Positions 35,964 through 45,021 of a DNA stretch of 57,303 nucleotides are shown here, piece by piece; positions within the stretch are counted from its first letter, which is position 1, and each line of letters begins with the position of its first letter. The notes under the pieces were generated by a model. The model was not told where the DNA came from. It searched no databases and saw only the letters and a program-made list of their open reading frames with translations. The DNA lies in the NCBI RefSeq assembly GCF_003946215.1, contig NZ_RHOW01000013.1, positions 1 to 57,303 of the forward strand. The letters run 5' to 3'. The translations under genes and the position numbers were made by a program. The stretch is from Lapidilactobacillus mulanensis (GTDB taxonomy: Bacteria > Bacillota > Bacilli > Lactobacillales > Lactobacillaceae).

Positions 35964-37196
35964 CTACTGATCAGAATCTTTGTCGAGATCTTTCTTCAAA
36001 GCATCACCGATCATTTCGCCTAAGCTAAAACCAGTGTCCGTTTCTGGCATTTCATAATGTTCATCAGAAGATTCAGTTGATGCATCTTCCTTTTGATTGT
36101 CAGAACCAGCAGGTTTCTCTGTTAAGGCCTTAATTGATAGTGATAAACGACGATTCTCAGGATCAACGCTCAAGACTTTAACTTGAACTTGTTGACCTTC
36201 TTTAAGAACTTCATTAGGTGTGGCAATGTGTTGATGTGAAATCTGAGAAATATGAACCAAACCTTCAACGCCAGGGGCAACTTCAACGAAGGCACCGAAA
36301 GTCGTCAAACGTTTAACTGTTCCCTCAATAGCAGCACCAACTGGCGCGATTTCAGCAACATTATCCCAAGGTCCAGGCAATAAAGCTTTGATCGATAATG
36401 AAATACGACCCTTTTCAGCATCTACGCTCAAGACTTTGACTTTAACGTCTTCGCCAACTTTTAAAACATCACTTGGCTTATTAACTCGTTCGTAAGAAAT
36501 TTCAGAAATATGAACTAATCCATCGGCGCCGCCTAAATCAACGAATGCACCAAAGTTAGTCAGGCGCGCAACTTTACCTTCAACAATATCACCAGGTAAT
36601 AACTTTGCAAATAAAGCTTCACGTTCAACGGCTTTTTCTGCTTTGAGTAATGCCTTACGTGATAAGATCAAGCGATTCTCGCTAGGTTCGATTTCGATAA
36701 TTTGAACGTCAAATTGTTCGCCAACATACTTCTTCAAGTCGTCAACATAGTGATCGGCAACCATTGATGCTGGAATAAAACCACGAACACCATCAACATC
36801 AACGACTAAACCGCCTTTAACGACTTCCTTAACGGTTGCAGAAACTGAATTGCCAGCTTTGAATTGTGCTTCAATGTCTGTCCAGATTTTACGTGCTTCT
36901 AAACGGCGCTTCGAAAGTAAATAGCTACCGTTTTCTTTATCATGGCCGATACTTGCGATCACAACAAGGTCAAGAACATCTCCGACTTTTGCTTGATCAT
37001 TGATATCAGCATTACGATCAGCCGTTAATTCCTTGAGTGGAACAACGCCTTCAACGCCAGTTTCTTGAATGCCGATGACCAATTGACCGTCATCAATGGC
37101 TAAAACTTCCCCTTTGACGACGTCACCGATCTTGACTTCATGCACACTGCTGAGTGCTTTTTCCATTTCGCTTTGACTGTAATCTTGCTCTGACAT
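35964..37196 (-). CDS. rpsA: ribosomal protein S1
   Basis: 410-aa RNA-binding protein with four S1 (OB-fold) domains at about residues 15-85, 100-165, 185-255 and 270-340. The last two are the most typical ([59 protein letters not shown]). An acidic tail follows. The family helps ribosomes load mRNA. The start at 37196 is behind GGGAGGA. Downstream of cmk, as in most Firmicutes. Confidence 0.95.
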   Translation of the reverse strand: MSEQDYSQSEMEKALSSVHEVKIGDVVKGEVLAIDDGQLVIGIQETGVEGVVPLKELTADRNADINDQAKVGDVLDLVVIASIGHDKENGSYLLSKRRLEARKIWTDIEAQFKAGNSVSATVKEVVKGGLVVDVDGVRGFIPASMVADHYVDDLKKYVGEQFDVQIIEIEPSENRLILSRKALLKAEKAVEREALFAKLLPGDIVEGKVARLTNFGAFVDLGGADGLVHISEISYERVNKPSDVLKVGEDVKVKVLSVDAEKGRISLSIKALLPGPWDNVAEIAPVGAAIEGTVKRLTTFGAFVEVAPGVEGLVHISQISHQHIATPNEVLKEGQQVQVKVLSVDPENRRLSLSIKALTEKPAGSDNQKEDASTESSDEHYEMPETDTGFSLGEMIGDALKKDLDKDSDQ

Positions 37197-37290
37197 AAAT
37201 AATCCTCCCAAACTGCTATAACATCAATCTTAATTTTAGTAGAAAGTTAACAAACAAGCTAGTAAAAAGTACTGAAATGATGAAAAAATA

Positions 37291-37950
37291 TTATTTTCGC
37301 TCATTTGCGAGTTTAACAATGGCTTGTGTAACTTCCTCAATAGATAAATGTGTTGAATCAATTTCGACTGCATCATCCGCTTTCGTCAACGGCGAAACGC
37401 GACGATGTGAGTCTTTGTAATCTCTTAATTCGATTTCTTCTTGTAGCTTAGCCAAAGGTGTTTGGATTCCTTTGGTGATATTTTCTTCAAACCGACGACG
37501 CGCGCGTTCGTTTGCCGACGCGATCAAGAACACTTTAAGCTCGGCGTCTGGTAAAACCGTCGTACCAATGTCGCGACCGTCCATGACAATATTGTTGCCT
37601 GAAGCGATCGATCTTTGTTGGCGAACTAATTCTTCGCGAATCTTTGGTAAGGCCGAAACCTGCGACACATTGTTTGTGATTTCAGGCGTTCGGATCTTAA
37701 GCGTCACGTCCTGATCATCCAGAAAAACCAGCTGTCCAGTTTTTGCAGGTTGGAACTTGATGGTTGCCTGCTTGAGTAAAGCCAAGATCTGCTCCTCGTC
37801 ACCATAATCGAGTTGGTTTTGCTGTGCTAAGACAGTTGCTGCCCGGTACATGGCACCTGTATCGCAATAAATAAAATTTAATTCTGTAGCGACTAACTTT
37901 GCAACTGTACTTTTACCGGCAGAAGACGGTCCATCGATTGCAATTTGCAC
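37291..37950 (-). CDS. cmk: cytidylate kinase
   Basis: 219-aa P-loop kinase that phosphorylates CMP and dCMP. The N-terminal P-loop is IAIDGPSSAGKSTVAK; YCDTGAMYRA and VMDGRDIGTTVLPDAELKVFL bind CMP, and the LID is RARRRFEEN. The start is preceded by AGGAGGC. It lies between the LysM gene (24 bp) and rpsA (94 bp), all in the same direction. Confidence 0.96.
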   Translation of the reverse strand: MQIAIDGPSSAGKSTVAKLVATELNFIYCDTGAMYRAATVLAQQNQLDYGDEEQILALLKQATIKFQPAKTGQLVFLDDQDVTLKIRTPEITNNVSQVSALPKIREELVRQQRSIASGNNIVMDGRDIGTTVLPDAELKVFLIASANERARRRFEENITKGIQTPLAKLQEEIELRDYKDSHRRVSPLTKADDAVEIDSTHLSIEEVTQAIVKLANERK

Positions 37951-37974
37951 GAAAAAATGCCTCCTGATAAATAT

Positions 37975-38607
37975 TTATTTAACTCTTAACGTTTGCCCTG
38001 GTGCAATACTTGAGTTTGAAGACAAGCCATTTAAACTCAATAATTCTGACAAGGTCAAGCCATTATTGACGGCGATCCGATACAAGTTATCCCCGCTTTT
38101 GACGGTATAAGTTTGTGCATTAGTATCAGTATCCGTGTCAGTTGTTGAGCTCGAAGATTTTGTTGTCTCAGATGAACTTGCCGAAGAACTCGAGTAAATC
38201 GTTGAACTCGATTCCGAGCTAGTTGCTTCTTCTGAACTCGAAGATTCAACAGAAGAGCTAACTTCAGAAGAGCTTGATTCCACTTCACTACTCGATGATT
38301 TCTTGCTTGATTTATCCGAAGCAGATGCAGATGATGAGGATTTCTTTGAAGATTCCACCTCGATTTTTGGACTCGCATCGTTTTTATCCTGTGCGGAGAC
38401 CCAAGACCAAATCGTGGTCGCAATCACAGCTAACAGAATAACAACTAGAATAGCGACGAAAACCTTGTTACCCCGATCTCTCTTCTTGGTCGCAACTCGA
38501 GAAAGTTTGCCATCGTCATCCGTGTCGTTGTCAAAGGTGTTCTCCCAAGGGCGTTCAGTATTTTGCTTGTCTTGAACATCTTTATCGTTATCATGATCTT
38601 TGTTCAT
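37975..38607 (-). CDS. LysM-domain membrane-anchored cell-wall protein
   Basis: 210-aa protein: a charged cytosolic tail (1-48), one membrane helix (about 49-69, VFVAILVVILLAVIATTIWSW), a low-complexity Ser/Glu-rich extracellular linker (about 85-160), and a C-terminal LysM domain (YTVKSGDNLYRIAVNNGLTLSELLSLNGLSSNSSIAPGQTLRVK region) that binds peptidoglycan. No catalytic domain is present. Similar proteins lie beside cmk in other lactobacilli. The role is probably envelope organisation. The start follows TGGAGGGTC. Confidence 0.88.
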   Translation of the reverse strand: MNKDHDNDKDVQDKQNTERPWENTFDNDTDDDGKLSRVATKKRDRGNKVFVAILVVILLAVIATTIWSWVSAQDKNDASPKIEVESSKKSSSSASASDKSSKKSSSSEVESSSSEVSSSVESSSSEEATSSESSSTIYSSSSASSSETTKSSSSTTDTDTDTNAQTYTVKSGDNLYRIAVNNGLTLSELLSLNGLSSNSSIAPGQTLRVK

Positions 38608-38737
38608 AGCTGACCCTCCAATTATTTACTCTTAATTTTATCATAGTCCACCGATAAATAAGTTAAAAAACTGATAAAGTATGTTTTTTTTAGAAAATTA
38701 TGTTGTTTTTTGTCAATTTATCTGGAAATACGGTCGA

Positions 38738-40195
38738 TCAGTCGAACAATCTCTGCCAAGCCTGTTGTCGTGTTGCCAAACTATTGGCCACTTCCTCAAC
38801 AGCTTCTGCAGGCAAATTCAGCCATTGCAATACTTCTGCAAGCGTACTTTGATGTGAATTGCTACAACATAATTGATCATGTGGTTGTGGTGCATCCTCG
38901 TGATCGAAGTATCGACAGATTTGTTGGCGTAGACACTGATCTGAATTTAAAAAATCCCAAAAAATCTGCAATTGATCATCGCGAACCTTACTCGTCTTTT
39001 TTAACATGGCAATAACCGTCTCTTGTGGGAAGTGGGCACGCCGATAAGTTGCCAACACCTGATTTTGTTCGATCGATAAATCTGCCTGCGGTTGAATGCG
39101 TGGCATTGAAAAGAAATGTTCGACCATTTCCGGGCGGATTTGGTGGCTCGTTTGTCGTTTCAGGAGGCGCGAATAATCATGAACGTCCACGAAAATCAAG
39201 GTCAGCGCCTGATTGCCATCGCGACCAGCACGACCAATTTCTTGCAAGTAATTCTCGAAATTGGCCGGCATTTCGTCATGGATCAACAATCGCAAATTTT
39301 GTTTGTCGATCCCCATCCCAAATGCACTCGTGGCAACCACAACATCTAACTGATCGTGTAAAAAAAGTTGCTGGATGTGTAACCGAGCACCATCCTCAAG
39401 TCCTGCGTGGTAAAATGCAACTCTTCGCTTTGTTTTTTGGGCAATCAATAAGGCGAGTTCCTCCGCACGCTTGCGAGTCGATGCGTAGATCAAGGTCGGC
39501 CAAGGATGCGCTAATAATTGCGTCAGTATTTCCCATTTTTCTTCTGGATTCGACACAAATTCGGTTCGTAAATAAAGATTGCGACGGTCAACTGAATCTT
39601 TGTAGAGATAGCTGGGTTCTTGACCAAAGAGGCTTTGTTGAATATCTTGAACCACTCGATCTGTTGCCGTCGCCGTTAGCACCAATGAAGTCAGCGGTTT
39701 GATCTGCCGACGGATCGCGCCAAGTTGTAAATAATCCGGACGAAAATCCGGCCCCCAGCTGGAGATACAATGCGCCTCATCCACAATGAATAAGCCAACG
39801 GATAAACGTTGCAATTGGCGGATCACTTCTGGTTGCTGCAAGGTTTCAGGGGCGAGAAATAAAAATTTTGTCTTTGCTAACCCTTCTAAAACATATTTTT
39901 TCTCTTGAAAATCTAATTGCCCATTGAGTACGGCAACACCGCCCAGATCGGACATGCGAATGCGATTGGCTTGATCTTCCATCAATGAGATCAATGGCGT
40001 CACGATCACGAATAGGCCAGGTAAATGCAACGATAAAAACTGATAAATCAGCGATTTACCACTACCCGTTGGCAAGACACCGATCACATTATCGCCTGCC
40101 AATAAAGCTTGAATCAATTCCACTTGACCGGCATGAAAATGATCATATCCAAAATTTGCTTTCAATTCAGATTTTAGTTGTTGTTGGTCGATCAT
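38738..40195 (-). CDS. recQ: RecQ family ATP-dependent DNA helicase
   Basis: 485-aa superfamily-2 3'-5' helicase. Motif I GVLPTGSGKSLIYQ, motif II DEAHCISSWGPDFRPDY (RecQ-specific), motif III LTATAT, motif V ATSAFGMGIDKQNLR and motif VI EIGRAGRDG are all present. A short Cys-containing zinc region (CRYF..LCCSN) follows, but there is no HRDC domain, so it is of the short RecS-like type. Its ATG overlaps the stop of ypbB (TAATG), so the two are translationally coupled. Confidence 0.94.
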   Translation of the reverse strand: MIDQQQLKSELKANFGYDHFHAGQVELIQALLAGDNVIGVLPTGSGKSLIYQFLSLHLPGLFVIVTPLISLMEDQANRIRMSDLGGVAVLNGQLDFQEKKYVLEGLAKTKFLFLAPETLQQPEVIRQLQRLSVGLFIVDEAHCISSWGPDFRPDYLQLGAIRRQIKPLTSLVLTATATDRVVQDIQQSLFGQEPSYLYKDSVDRRNLYLRTEFVSNPEEKWEILTQLLAHPWPTLIYASTRKRAEELALLIAQKTKRRVAFYHAGLEDGARLHIQQLFLHDQLDVVVATSAFGMGIDKQNLRLLIHDEMPANFENYLQEIGRAGRDGNQALTLIFVDVHDYSRLLKRQTSHQIRPEMVEHFFSMPRIQPQADLSIEQNQVLATYRRAHFPQETVIAMLKKTSKVRDDQLQIFWDFLNSDQCLRQQICRYFDHEDAPQPHDQLCCSNSHQSTLAEVLQWLNLPAEAVEEVANSLATRQQAWQRLFD

Positions 40196-41169
40196 TACAA
40201 AGACACGCCTTCTTTCAAGCTTTTGATTTGTGTCAACTTTTGGGCGAAAAAGCCCTCAGGATCTTCCTGACCTATTTGTCTGACCAATGGTGCCTTGAAA
40301 TCGAAATCCGTTAACAGAATCGCCGCTTCTAACAGATGCTCCTTTAAAGTTCCCTCTTTTTGACGACTCATTTGCTGAATCTGCGACCATGATTTCCCTT
40401 GCTGAACCAAATCATAGGTTCGTTGCGCCGACCGACTTAGCGTTTGCTCTGGCACTTGAAAGAGACTTGGCAATACTCGAGCTGGATCCTCCGCAAGAAT
40501 TAATGTCATTAACGAACTAATGGCCTCGATCCGCGCCAGTTGAAACTCCGCGCCTGTCAGTTGTAAATCTTGCGCCAGTTGAAAATCACTTACCCCCGCA
40601 AACGTTTCGCTGTGCAGTGAATTCACTAGGATCGTTTGCGCCAGTTTAGGTAATTGCGCAATTGATTCAGCTAATGAATCGATGAATTCTTGTTGCTGGT
40701 GGGCACCAACTCGATAGAACCAATGCCGAATTTCGCGTAACAATAACGGATGATTGGTTGTCGGAATATACTTAGTTATATGATGGCGATAATTACTGAT
40801 CACTTGCACACTCAGCATTAATTTTTCCCACTGAATTTGCCAATCGCCGATTTCGAAATAGTTGACTGAATGCAGCCAATAATCTTGCTGACACAAAACG
40901 GTCTTCGCCAATTTGCCCGTTGTTGTTAAACGTGCGACCGGCTGTTCATCTGTGCGTTGTACGAGATAATGCTGCGCAGTCAACTCTGCCAGTGCCTTGA
41001 AATAATCTGCTTGACTTAGTTTAGGAAAAATCCGAAAATAAGGAAGTAAGCCATATTCGAGACCAGCACTTAAATTAGAAATGGTACGTTTCCCAGTGAG
41101 CAGATAATAAATGGCTTTGACGCGCCGAAAATCTGTTGAAAAAAATGGTAACAATAAATTAGGTTGCAT
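40195..41169 (-). CDS. YpbB-like helicase-associated HTH protein
   Basis: 324-aa protein that in Firmicutes sits in front of the short RecQ. It has a long helical body and a C-terminal helix-turn-helix-like segment around residues 250-285 (QRTYDLVQQGKSWSQIQQMSRQKEGTLKEHLLEAA), as in YpbB. It is probably an accessory factor for RecQ (inference from coupling). The ATG at 41169 is used; only 25 bp separate it from the divergent ferredoxin start. Confidence 0.8.
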   Translation of the reverse strand: MQPNLLLPFFSTDFRRVKAIYYLLTGKRTISNLSAGLEYGLLPYFRIFPKLSQADYFKALAELTAQHYLVQRTDEQPVARLTTTGKLAKTVLCQQDYWLHSVNYFEIGDWQIQWEKLMLSVQVISNYRHHITKYIPTTNHPLLLREIRHWFYRVGAHQQQEFIDSLAESIAQLPKLAQTILVNSLHSETFAGVSDFQLAQDLQLTGAEFQLARIEAISSLMTLILAEDPARVLPSLFQVPEQTLSRSAQRTYDLVQQGKSWSQIQQMSRQKEGTLKEHLLEAAILLTDFDFKAPLVRQIGQEDPEGFFAQKLTQIKSLKEGVSL

Positions 41170-41194
41170 AAAAAACACCACCAAAGAGGACAAA

Positions 41195-41437
41195 ATGTAT
41201 ACAAGAGTCGTTCCAGAACAATGTATTGCTTGTGGTTTGTGCCAGTTGAAGGCACCGGAAATTTTTGGCTATGATGAAGATGGCATTGCTTACGTCAAAC
41301 TTGATAATAATCAAGGGACTAAGGAAATTCCATTGCCACTTTTGGCGAGCTTTAAAGCCGCCTACACGGCTTGTCCAACCGGCGCAATTCTCCGCAATGA
41401 CCAGCCTTTCCCTAAGGATAACAAAAATTCAGACTGA
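41195..41437 (+). CDS. fer: ferredoxin
   Basis: 80-aa electron carrier with one [4Fe-4S] cluster site: CIACGLC near residues 11-17 and a distant CPTGAI (about residue 62). The start at 41195 (MYTRVV) has AGAGGA upstream; the 28-codon extension runs antisense through ypbB and is rejected. Divergent from ypbB-recQ and ended by a strong hairpin. The electron donor and acceptor are unknown. Confidence 0.93.
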   Translation: MYTRVVPEQCIACGLCQLKAPEIFGYDEDGIAYVKLDNNQGTKEIPLPLLASFKAAYTACPTGAILRNDQPFPKDNKNSD

Positions 41438-41475
41438 AATAAATCGTTATCAGATAATTTCAAGCCGTTAGATGC

Positions 41476-41512
41476 AAAAAAGAGCCGCAACAATTCGTTG
41501 CGACTCTTTTTT
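41476..41512. terminator. bidirectional terminator between fer and ribU
   Basis: AAAAAAGAGcCGCAAC-aatt-cGTTGCGaCTCTTTTTT: a strong stem with A- and T-runs on both sides, between convergent genes. Confidence 0.9.
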
Positions 41513-41536
41513 GACCACCCTGATTGGCCAATAGAT

Positions 41537-42106
41537 TTAATAATTATTCTTTTGAATCTTCAACCAAGCACCGATTTTCGCATAAATTAGCGTGAAAACG
41601 CCGGTAACTAAAACACCCTTGATCAAATTAAACGGTACGATCGCAATCAAGACGTATTTCAGATAATCCATGCCGATCTTGAACCCCGTCACATTCACAT
41701 ACAATGGCGTTAAGACGAAGTAATTCATCACGGCCATCACTAGGGTCAAGACAATAGTGCTGGTGATGATCATCAAAATTTTCCGTTGCCAATCTTTGGC
41801 CGCTTTAATAAACAAATAAACAACGGCGATCAACGCAATACTCGCCACAACGGACCCTAATTCACCGATCAAAGACGGAACTGCAAATCCAGTCATGATC
41901 AGATGGAGAAATGCTCGAATCAACGCGGTGGCAACTGCACCACCAAATCCGAAAATATAGAGTCCACACAACACAATCAAATCACTAAAATCCAATTTTA
42001 AGAATGGAAACCCTGGTAATATTGGAATCTCGATCAACATGATCAAATAACTTAAAACTCCGAACATGCTGATCCCAACTAATGTTTTCAACCGATGATC
42101 ACGCAT
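41537..42106 (-). CDS. ribU: RibU, riboflavin-specific S component of an ECF transporter
   Basis: 189-aa integral membrane protein with six hydrophobic helices. LKTLVGISMFGVLSYLIMLIEIPILPGFPFLKLDFSDLIVL is the substrate-recognition start of RibU-type S components, and GVLVTGVFTLIYAKIGAWLK ends the protein. It needs the shared EcfAA'T module, not encoded here. An FMN riboswitch and terminator upstream confirm the flavin link. The start is behind AAAGGGAG. Confidence 0.94.
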   Translation of the reverse strand: MRDHRLKTLVGISMFGVLSYLIMLIEIPILPGFPFLKLDFSDLIVLCGLYIFGFGGAVATALIRAFLHLIMTGFAVPSLIGELGSVVASIALIAVVYLFIKAAKDWQRKILMIITSTIVLTLVMAVMNYFVLTPLYVNVTGFKIGMDYLKYVLIAIVPFNLIKGVLVTGVFTLIYAKIGAWLKIQKNNY

Positions 42107-42163
42107 TTAAACGCTCCCTTTAACGGCTGTCTTCAAATTAGACGCTATCTGGAATTTTTGCAT

Positions 42164-42191
42164 AAAAAAACTGTTAGTCAGGGACTAACAG
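42164..42191 (-). terminator. riboswitch-controlled terminator in the ribU leader
   Basis: On the minus strand CTGTTAGTC-cct-GACTAACAG is followed by TTTTTTT, between the FMN aptamer and ribU. It is the expression platform: high FMN should favour this hairpin and stop transcription. Confidence 0.88.
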
Positions 42192-42219
42192 CCAATCTGC
42201 ATCGTTCACAAATAAGACT

Positions 42220-42334
42220 GTCTTCTTCCATCTAGACTTTACTATCGGTTCCAGAATTGCACTGGATCGGCTACTTTTGCAAGTAGGTCGCGGACTTTAA
42301 CCGCCGGTCGGGAATTACACCCTGCCCTGAAGAC
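42220..42334 (-). promoter_or_regulatory. FMN riboswitch (RFN element)
   Basis: The minus strand carries the conserved RFN blocks in order: CTTCAGGGCAGGGTG, AATTCCC-ACCGGCGGT, AGTCCGCGA, GATCCAGTGCAATTCTGG, CCGATAGT and the closing GTCTAGATGGAAGAAG. All six-helix hallmarks are recognisable. It controls ribU through the downstream terminator. Confidence 0.95.
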
Positions 42335-42486
42335 AAACCAAATATTTAAGTACAACGTTATTATATCAGATTATATTGAGTAAGCAATAATTATTCCTTG
42401 GGGCTTGTACATTATGTTGAAAGAAGTGACAATCAACGTCTCATGAGCTCTGTGGCATTAGTTCTGTGAGTGCGCAAACTCGTGTG

Positions 42487-43236
42487 TTATACGTTCTTAC
42501 CTTCTGCCAAACGATACAAACGATCAACTTCCTCATGACTCAGCTGACGCGCCTCGCCGGGTTGTAGTCCAGTTAAATCAAGAAAAGAAACTTTTTCGCG
42601 TTTCAATTTCATGACTGGGAAACCGACATCACGCAACATCAACTTCACTTGATGATTCATTCCTTCATGAATTGTCAAACCCACAAGTGCGGTGTTTTTA
42701 GTCTGATTTTTATTTTCGATCCAGACTTTCGCTTCGGCTGTTTTGCGGTTGTGAATTGAAACCCCTTGACGTAATTTTGCTAAGGCAGTTGCCGTGGGAA
42801 TGCCTTCCACCTTGGCCATGTATGTTTTGTCGACTTTAAACTTAGGATGCATCATTAAATTAGCGAGTTGACCATCATTGGTCACCAAGATCAAGCCAGA
42901 TGTATCGTAATCTAAGCGGCCGATCGGATATAAACGCGCATCCTGATCTGCGAAATAATCTGTGATCACCTTACGATTTTTATCATCACTGACGGCAGAA
43001 ATAACCCCACGTGGTTTGTAAAATAAAAAGGTCATTGTCTTCTGCTGTTTGTCGATAGGAACGCCGTCAACTTCGATTTTAGCGTGTCCATCGACTTTGG
43101 TGCCTAATTCGCGCACGATTTCACCGTTAACGGTGACCCGACCGGTTGAGATCATTTCTTCAGCCTTGCGACGTGACGTCACGCCAGCATTAGCGATCAC
43201 TTTCTGAAGCCGTTGCATCGATTCCGTTGGTTTCAT
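42487..43236 (-). CDS. rluB: rRNA pseudouridine synthase RluB
   Basis: 249-aa RluB/RsuA-family enzyme that converts a uridine in 23S rRNA. An S4 RNA-binding domain (about residues 8-65, RLQKVIANAGVTSRRKAEEMISTGRVTVNG) precedes the catalytic domain with Asp in GRLDYDTSGLILVTNDG. AGAGGAG stands before the ATG at 43236, although homologues usually begin at the internal MQRLQK (43218). It overlaps the scpB end by 47 nt. Confidence 0.94.
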   Translation of the reverse strand: MKPTESMQRLQKVIANAGVTSRRKAEEMISTGRVTVNGEIVRELGTKVDGHAKIEVDGVPIDKQQKTMTFLFYKPRGVISAVSDDKNRKVITDYFADQDARLYPIGRLDYDTSGLILVTNDGQLANLMMHPKFKVDKTYMAKVEGIPTATALAKLRQGVSIHNRKTAEAKVWIENKNQTKNTALVGLTIHEGMNHQVKLMLRDVGFPVMKLKREKVSFLDLTGLQPGEARQLSHEEVDRLYRLAEGKNV

Positions 43237-43846
43237 TTTCTTGCTCCTCTTTCGTTTCTACTGTTTCTGAACTTGCAGATTGCTGCTTGTTCTTAAAAAA
43301 TAAATCTAAATTACCATTTTGATCAAACTGACCGGAACCAAATTCAGACAACGGTGGCAGATCATTCACCGAATTCAAGCCAAAATAATCTAGGAAGTAT
43401 GCAGTCGTCTCGTACAAAATCGGCCGGCCCGCAACTTCTTTACGACCAGCTTCTTTAACCATCTGCCGAGAAATCAAAGTTTGCAGGGCGCCGGTACTTT
43501 TGACCCCTCGGATCTGATCAATGTCGATCCTAGTGACAGGTTGTTGATAGGCAACAATCGCCATTGTTTCGAGAGCGGCCTGACTCAAACTGGTCGGTTG
43601 ATGTTCGCTGAAATACTGATGTAAAATCGGGGCATATTGCGGTTTGGTCGCCATTTGATAAATATCATGATGTTGAATCAGCGTGATGCCACCGTCATGT
43701 TGCTCATAATCTTTTTGTAATTCCTCAAGCAACTGACGAACCGCACTGGCATGCAGTCCCAGGATCGACGCTAAATTTTTCAAAGAGATCCCATCATCGC
43801 CGAGCGTATACAGAATGCTTTCGATTTCGCCTTGATATTGACTCAC
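43190..43846 (-). CDS. scpB: ScpB, segregation and condensation protein B
   Basis: 218-aa kleisin-associated winged-helix protein of the Smc-ScpAB condensin. Two winged-helix domains occur: EIESILYTLGDDGISLKNLASIL at the start and ALETMAIVAYQQPVTRIDIDQIRG with YETTAYFLDYFGLNSVNDLPPL later. The GTG at 43846 overlaps the scpA TGA by 4 nt (GTGA), with GGAGGGGATGAAG upstream, so the longer frame (to 43903) is rejected. Confidence 0.94.
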   Translation of the reverse strand: MSQYQGEIESILYTLGDDGISLKNLASILGLHASAVRQLLEELQKDYEQHDGGITLIQHHDIYQMATKPQYAPILHQYFSEHQPTSLSQAALETMAIVAYQQPVTRIDIDQIRGVKSTGALQTLISRQMVKEAGRKEVAGRPILYETTAYFLDYFGLNSVNDLPPLSEFGSGQFDQNGNLDLFFKNKQQSASSETVETKEEQENETNGIDATASESDR

Positions 43847-44598
43847 GCCTTCATCCCCTCCCAGTTCAGCCGAATCTCCTCGTTCAGACCATCTTGATAG
43901 CAAGTGATCACCTTATTCTTCATGAGTTCAAGGCACGCCAGAAATAAAGAAATCACTTGTTGACGCGTGGTTTGTCCTTGAATGAGCTGAGAAAAACGCA
44001 GTCGATGACCAGCAACAGCTTTTATTTGGGTACAGATCAATTCCTGTGCCGCTTCAATCGAAAAAACCTCGCGATCAATGGTTTGATTGACGAATGCAAC
44101 ATCTTGCGCTTGTTTCGCCAATAAACCACTGAGCGCGGCGCCTAGCTCTGTTGTTGTCACCAATCCCTTTGGCAAAGGCTGAATCGGTTGCTGGGGAATG
44201 GCTGAAACTTCCTTGGTGAAATAACGGGCACGCTGTTGAGATTGTCGCGCCAAGAAATGGCTGACTTCTTGATAAGTTTGATAAGCCAATAATTGATCGA
44301 CTAACGCTTGCCGTGGATCGATCGGTTCTGCATCACCAGCGTCCAATTGCGCAACTTTCGATTGTGGTAATAAGAAGCGACTCTTGATAGCCATCAAGGT
44401 TGCAGCCATCACCAAATATTCACCAGCGATATCGAGTTCAAGTTTCTCCATTGAGTTCAAATAAGCGAGATATTGATCCGTAATTTGGGCAATCGGAATA
44501 TCATAAATATCGATTTCTTGTTTCTTGATCAGCTGCAACAATAGATCTAAGGGACCTTCAAACTTGGTCAACTGTAATTGTAATTCTTGTGTCGCCAT
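43843..44598 (-). CDS. scpA: ScpA, segregation and condensation protein A
   Basis: 251-aa kleisin that bridges Smc heads. The N-terminal FEGPLDLLLQLIKKQEIDIYDIPIAQITDQYLAYL block is the family signature, the middle is variable, and the C-terminal winged helix contains VISLFLACLELMKNKVITCYQDG. It is translationally coupled to scpB and lies 5 bp after ribT. Confidence 0.95.
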   Translation of the reverse strand: MATQELQLQLTKFEGPLDLLLQLIKKQEIDIYDIPIAQITDQYLAYLNSMEKLELDIAGEYLVMAATLMAIKSRFLLPQSKVAQLDAGDAEPIDPRQALVDQLLAYQTYQEVSHFLARQSQQRARYFTKEVSAIPQQPIQPLPKGLVTTTELGAALSGLLAKQAQDVAFVNQTIDREVFSIEAAQELICTQIKAVAGHRLRFSQLIQGQTTRQQVISLFLACLELMKNKVITCYQDGLNEEIRLNWEGMKA

Positions 44599-44603
44599 AA
44601 TCG

Positions 44604-44984
44604 TTATGCCTCGTTATTTTGCGCATTCTCAGCACAATGGCGTTCCCAAGCAGTCAACAGCTCGCTCATATCAACAGGTGACATGATGCGTTTGCCTTCG
44701 AAAAAAAGATGGACTGCATCTAAAACTTCGAATTGTGTCGCTTGATGCCGATAATCAGGTGTGAACGCAAGATGACGTAACATCACATAAGTGGGCTCAA
44801 CTTCAACCCCAACGATGCCGACGAAATCGCCTTGGCTATTTTTCCATAAAAATAGTTGGCGGTTCTCTTCTGAACTATAGGCTGCCAATTCTGTAGATAA
44901 ACGCTCGAAGTCCTTGAGATCCGGCGTAAATGAGAGCAGCCCTAAAGCAATCTTCTCATAATCCTGTTTGTACTTAACTAACAT
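44604..44984 (-). CDS. RibT-like GNAT N-acetyltransferase
   Basis: 126-aa small acetyltransferase-fold protein. It matches RibT of B. subtilis in its start (LVKYKQDYEKIALGLLSFTPDLKD), RQLFLWKNSQGDFVGIVGVE and the RHLAFTPDYRHQ acetyl-CoA region. The conserved Q/R-x-x-G-x-G/A loop is weak here (RHQATQFEV), so activity is uncertain. The substrate is unknown. Its position directly before scpA is the normal Firmicutes one. The ribosome binding site is GGAGG. Confidence 0.85.
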   Translation of the reverse strand: MLVKYKQDYEKIALGLLSFTPDLKDFERLSTELAAYSSEENRQLFLWKNSQGDFVGIVGVEVEPTYVMLRHLAFTPDYRHQATQFEVLDAVHLFFEGKRIMSPVDMSELLTAWERHCAENAQNNEA

Positions 44985-45021
44985 TAAATACCTCCATATC
45001 GTTCAACAAGAACTGATCGTG

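Noticed and set aside
39025-39702. Plus-strand 225-codon ORF antisense to recQ
   Set aside because: All RecQ motifs are on the minus strand; the antisense frame has no support.
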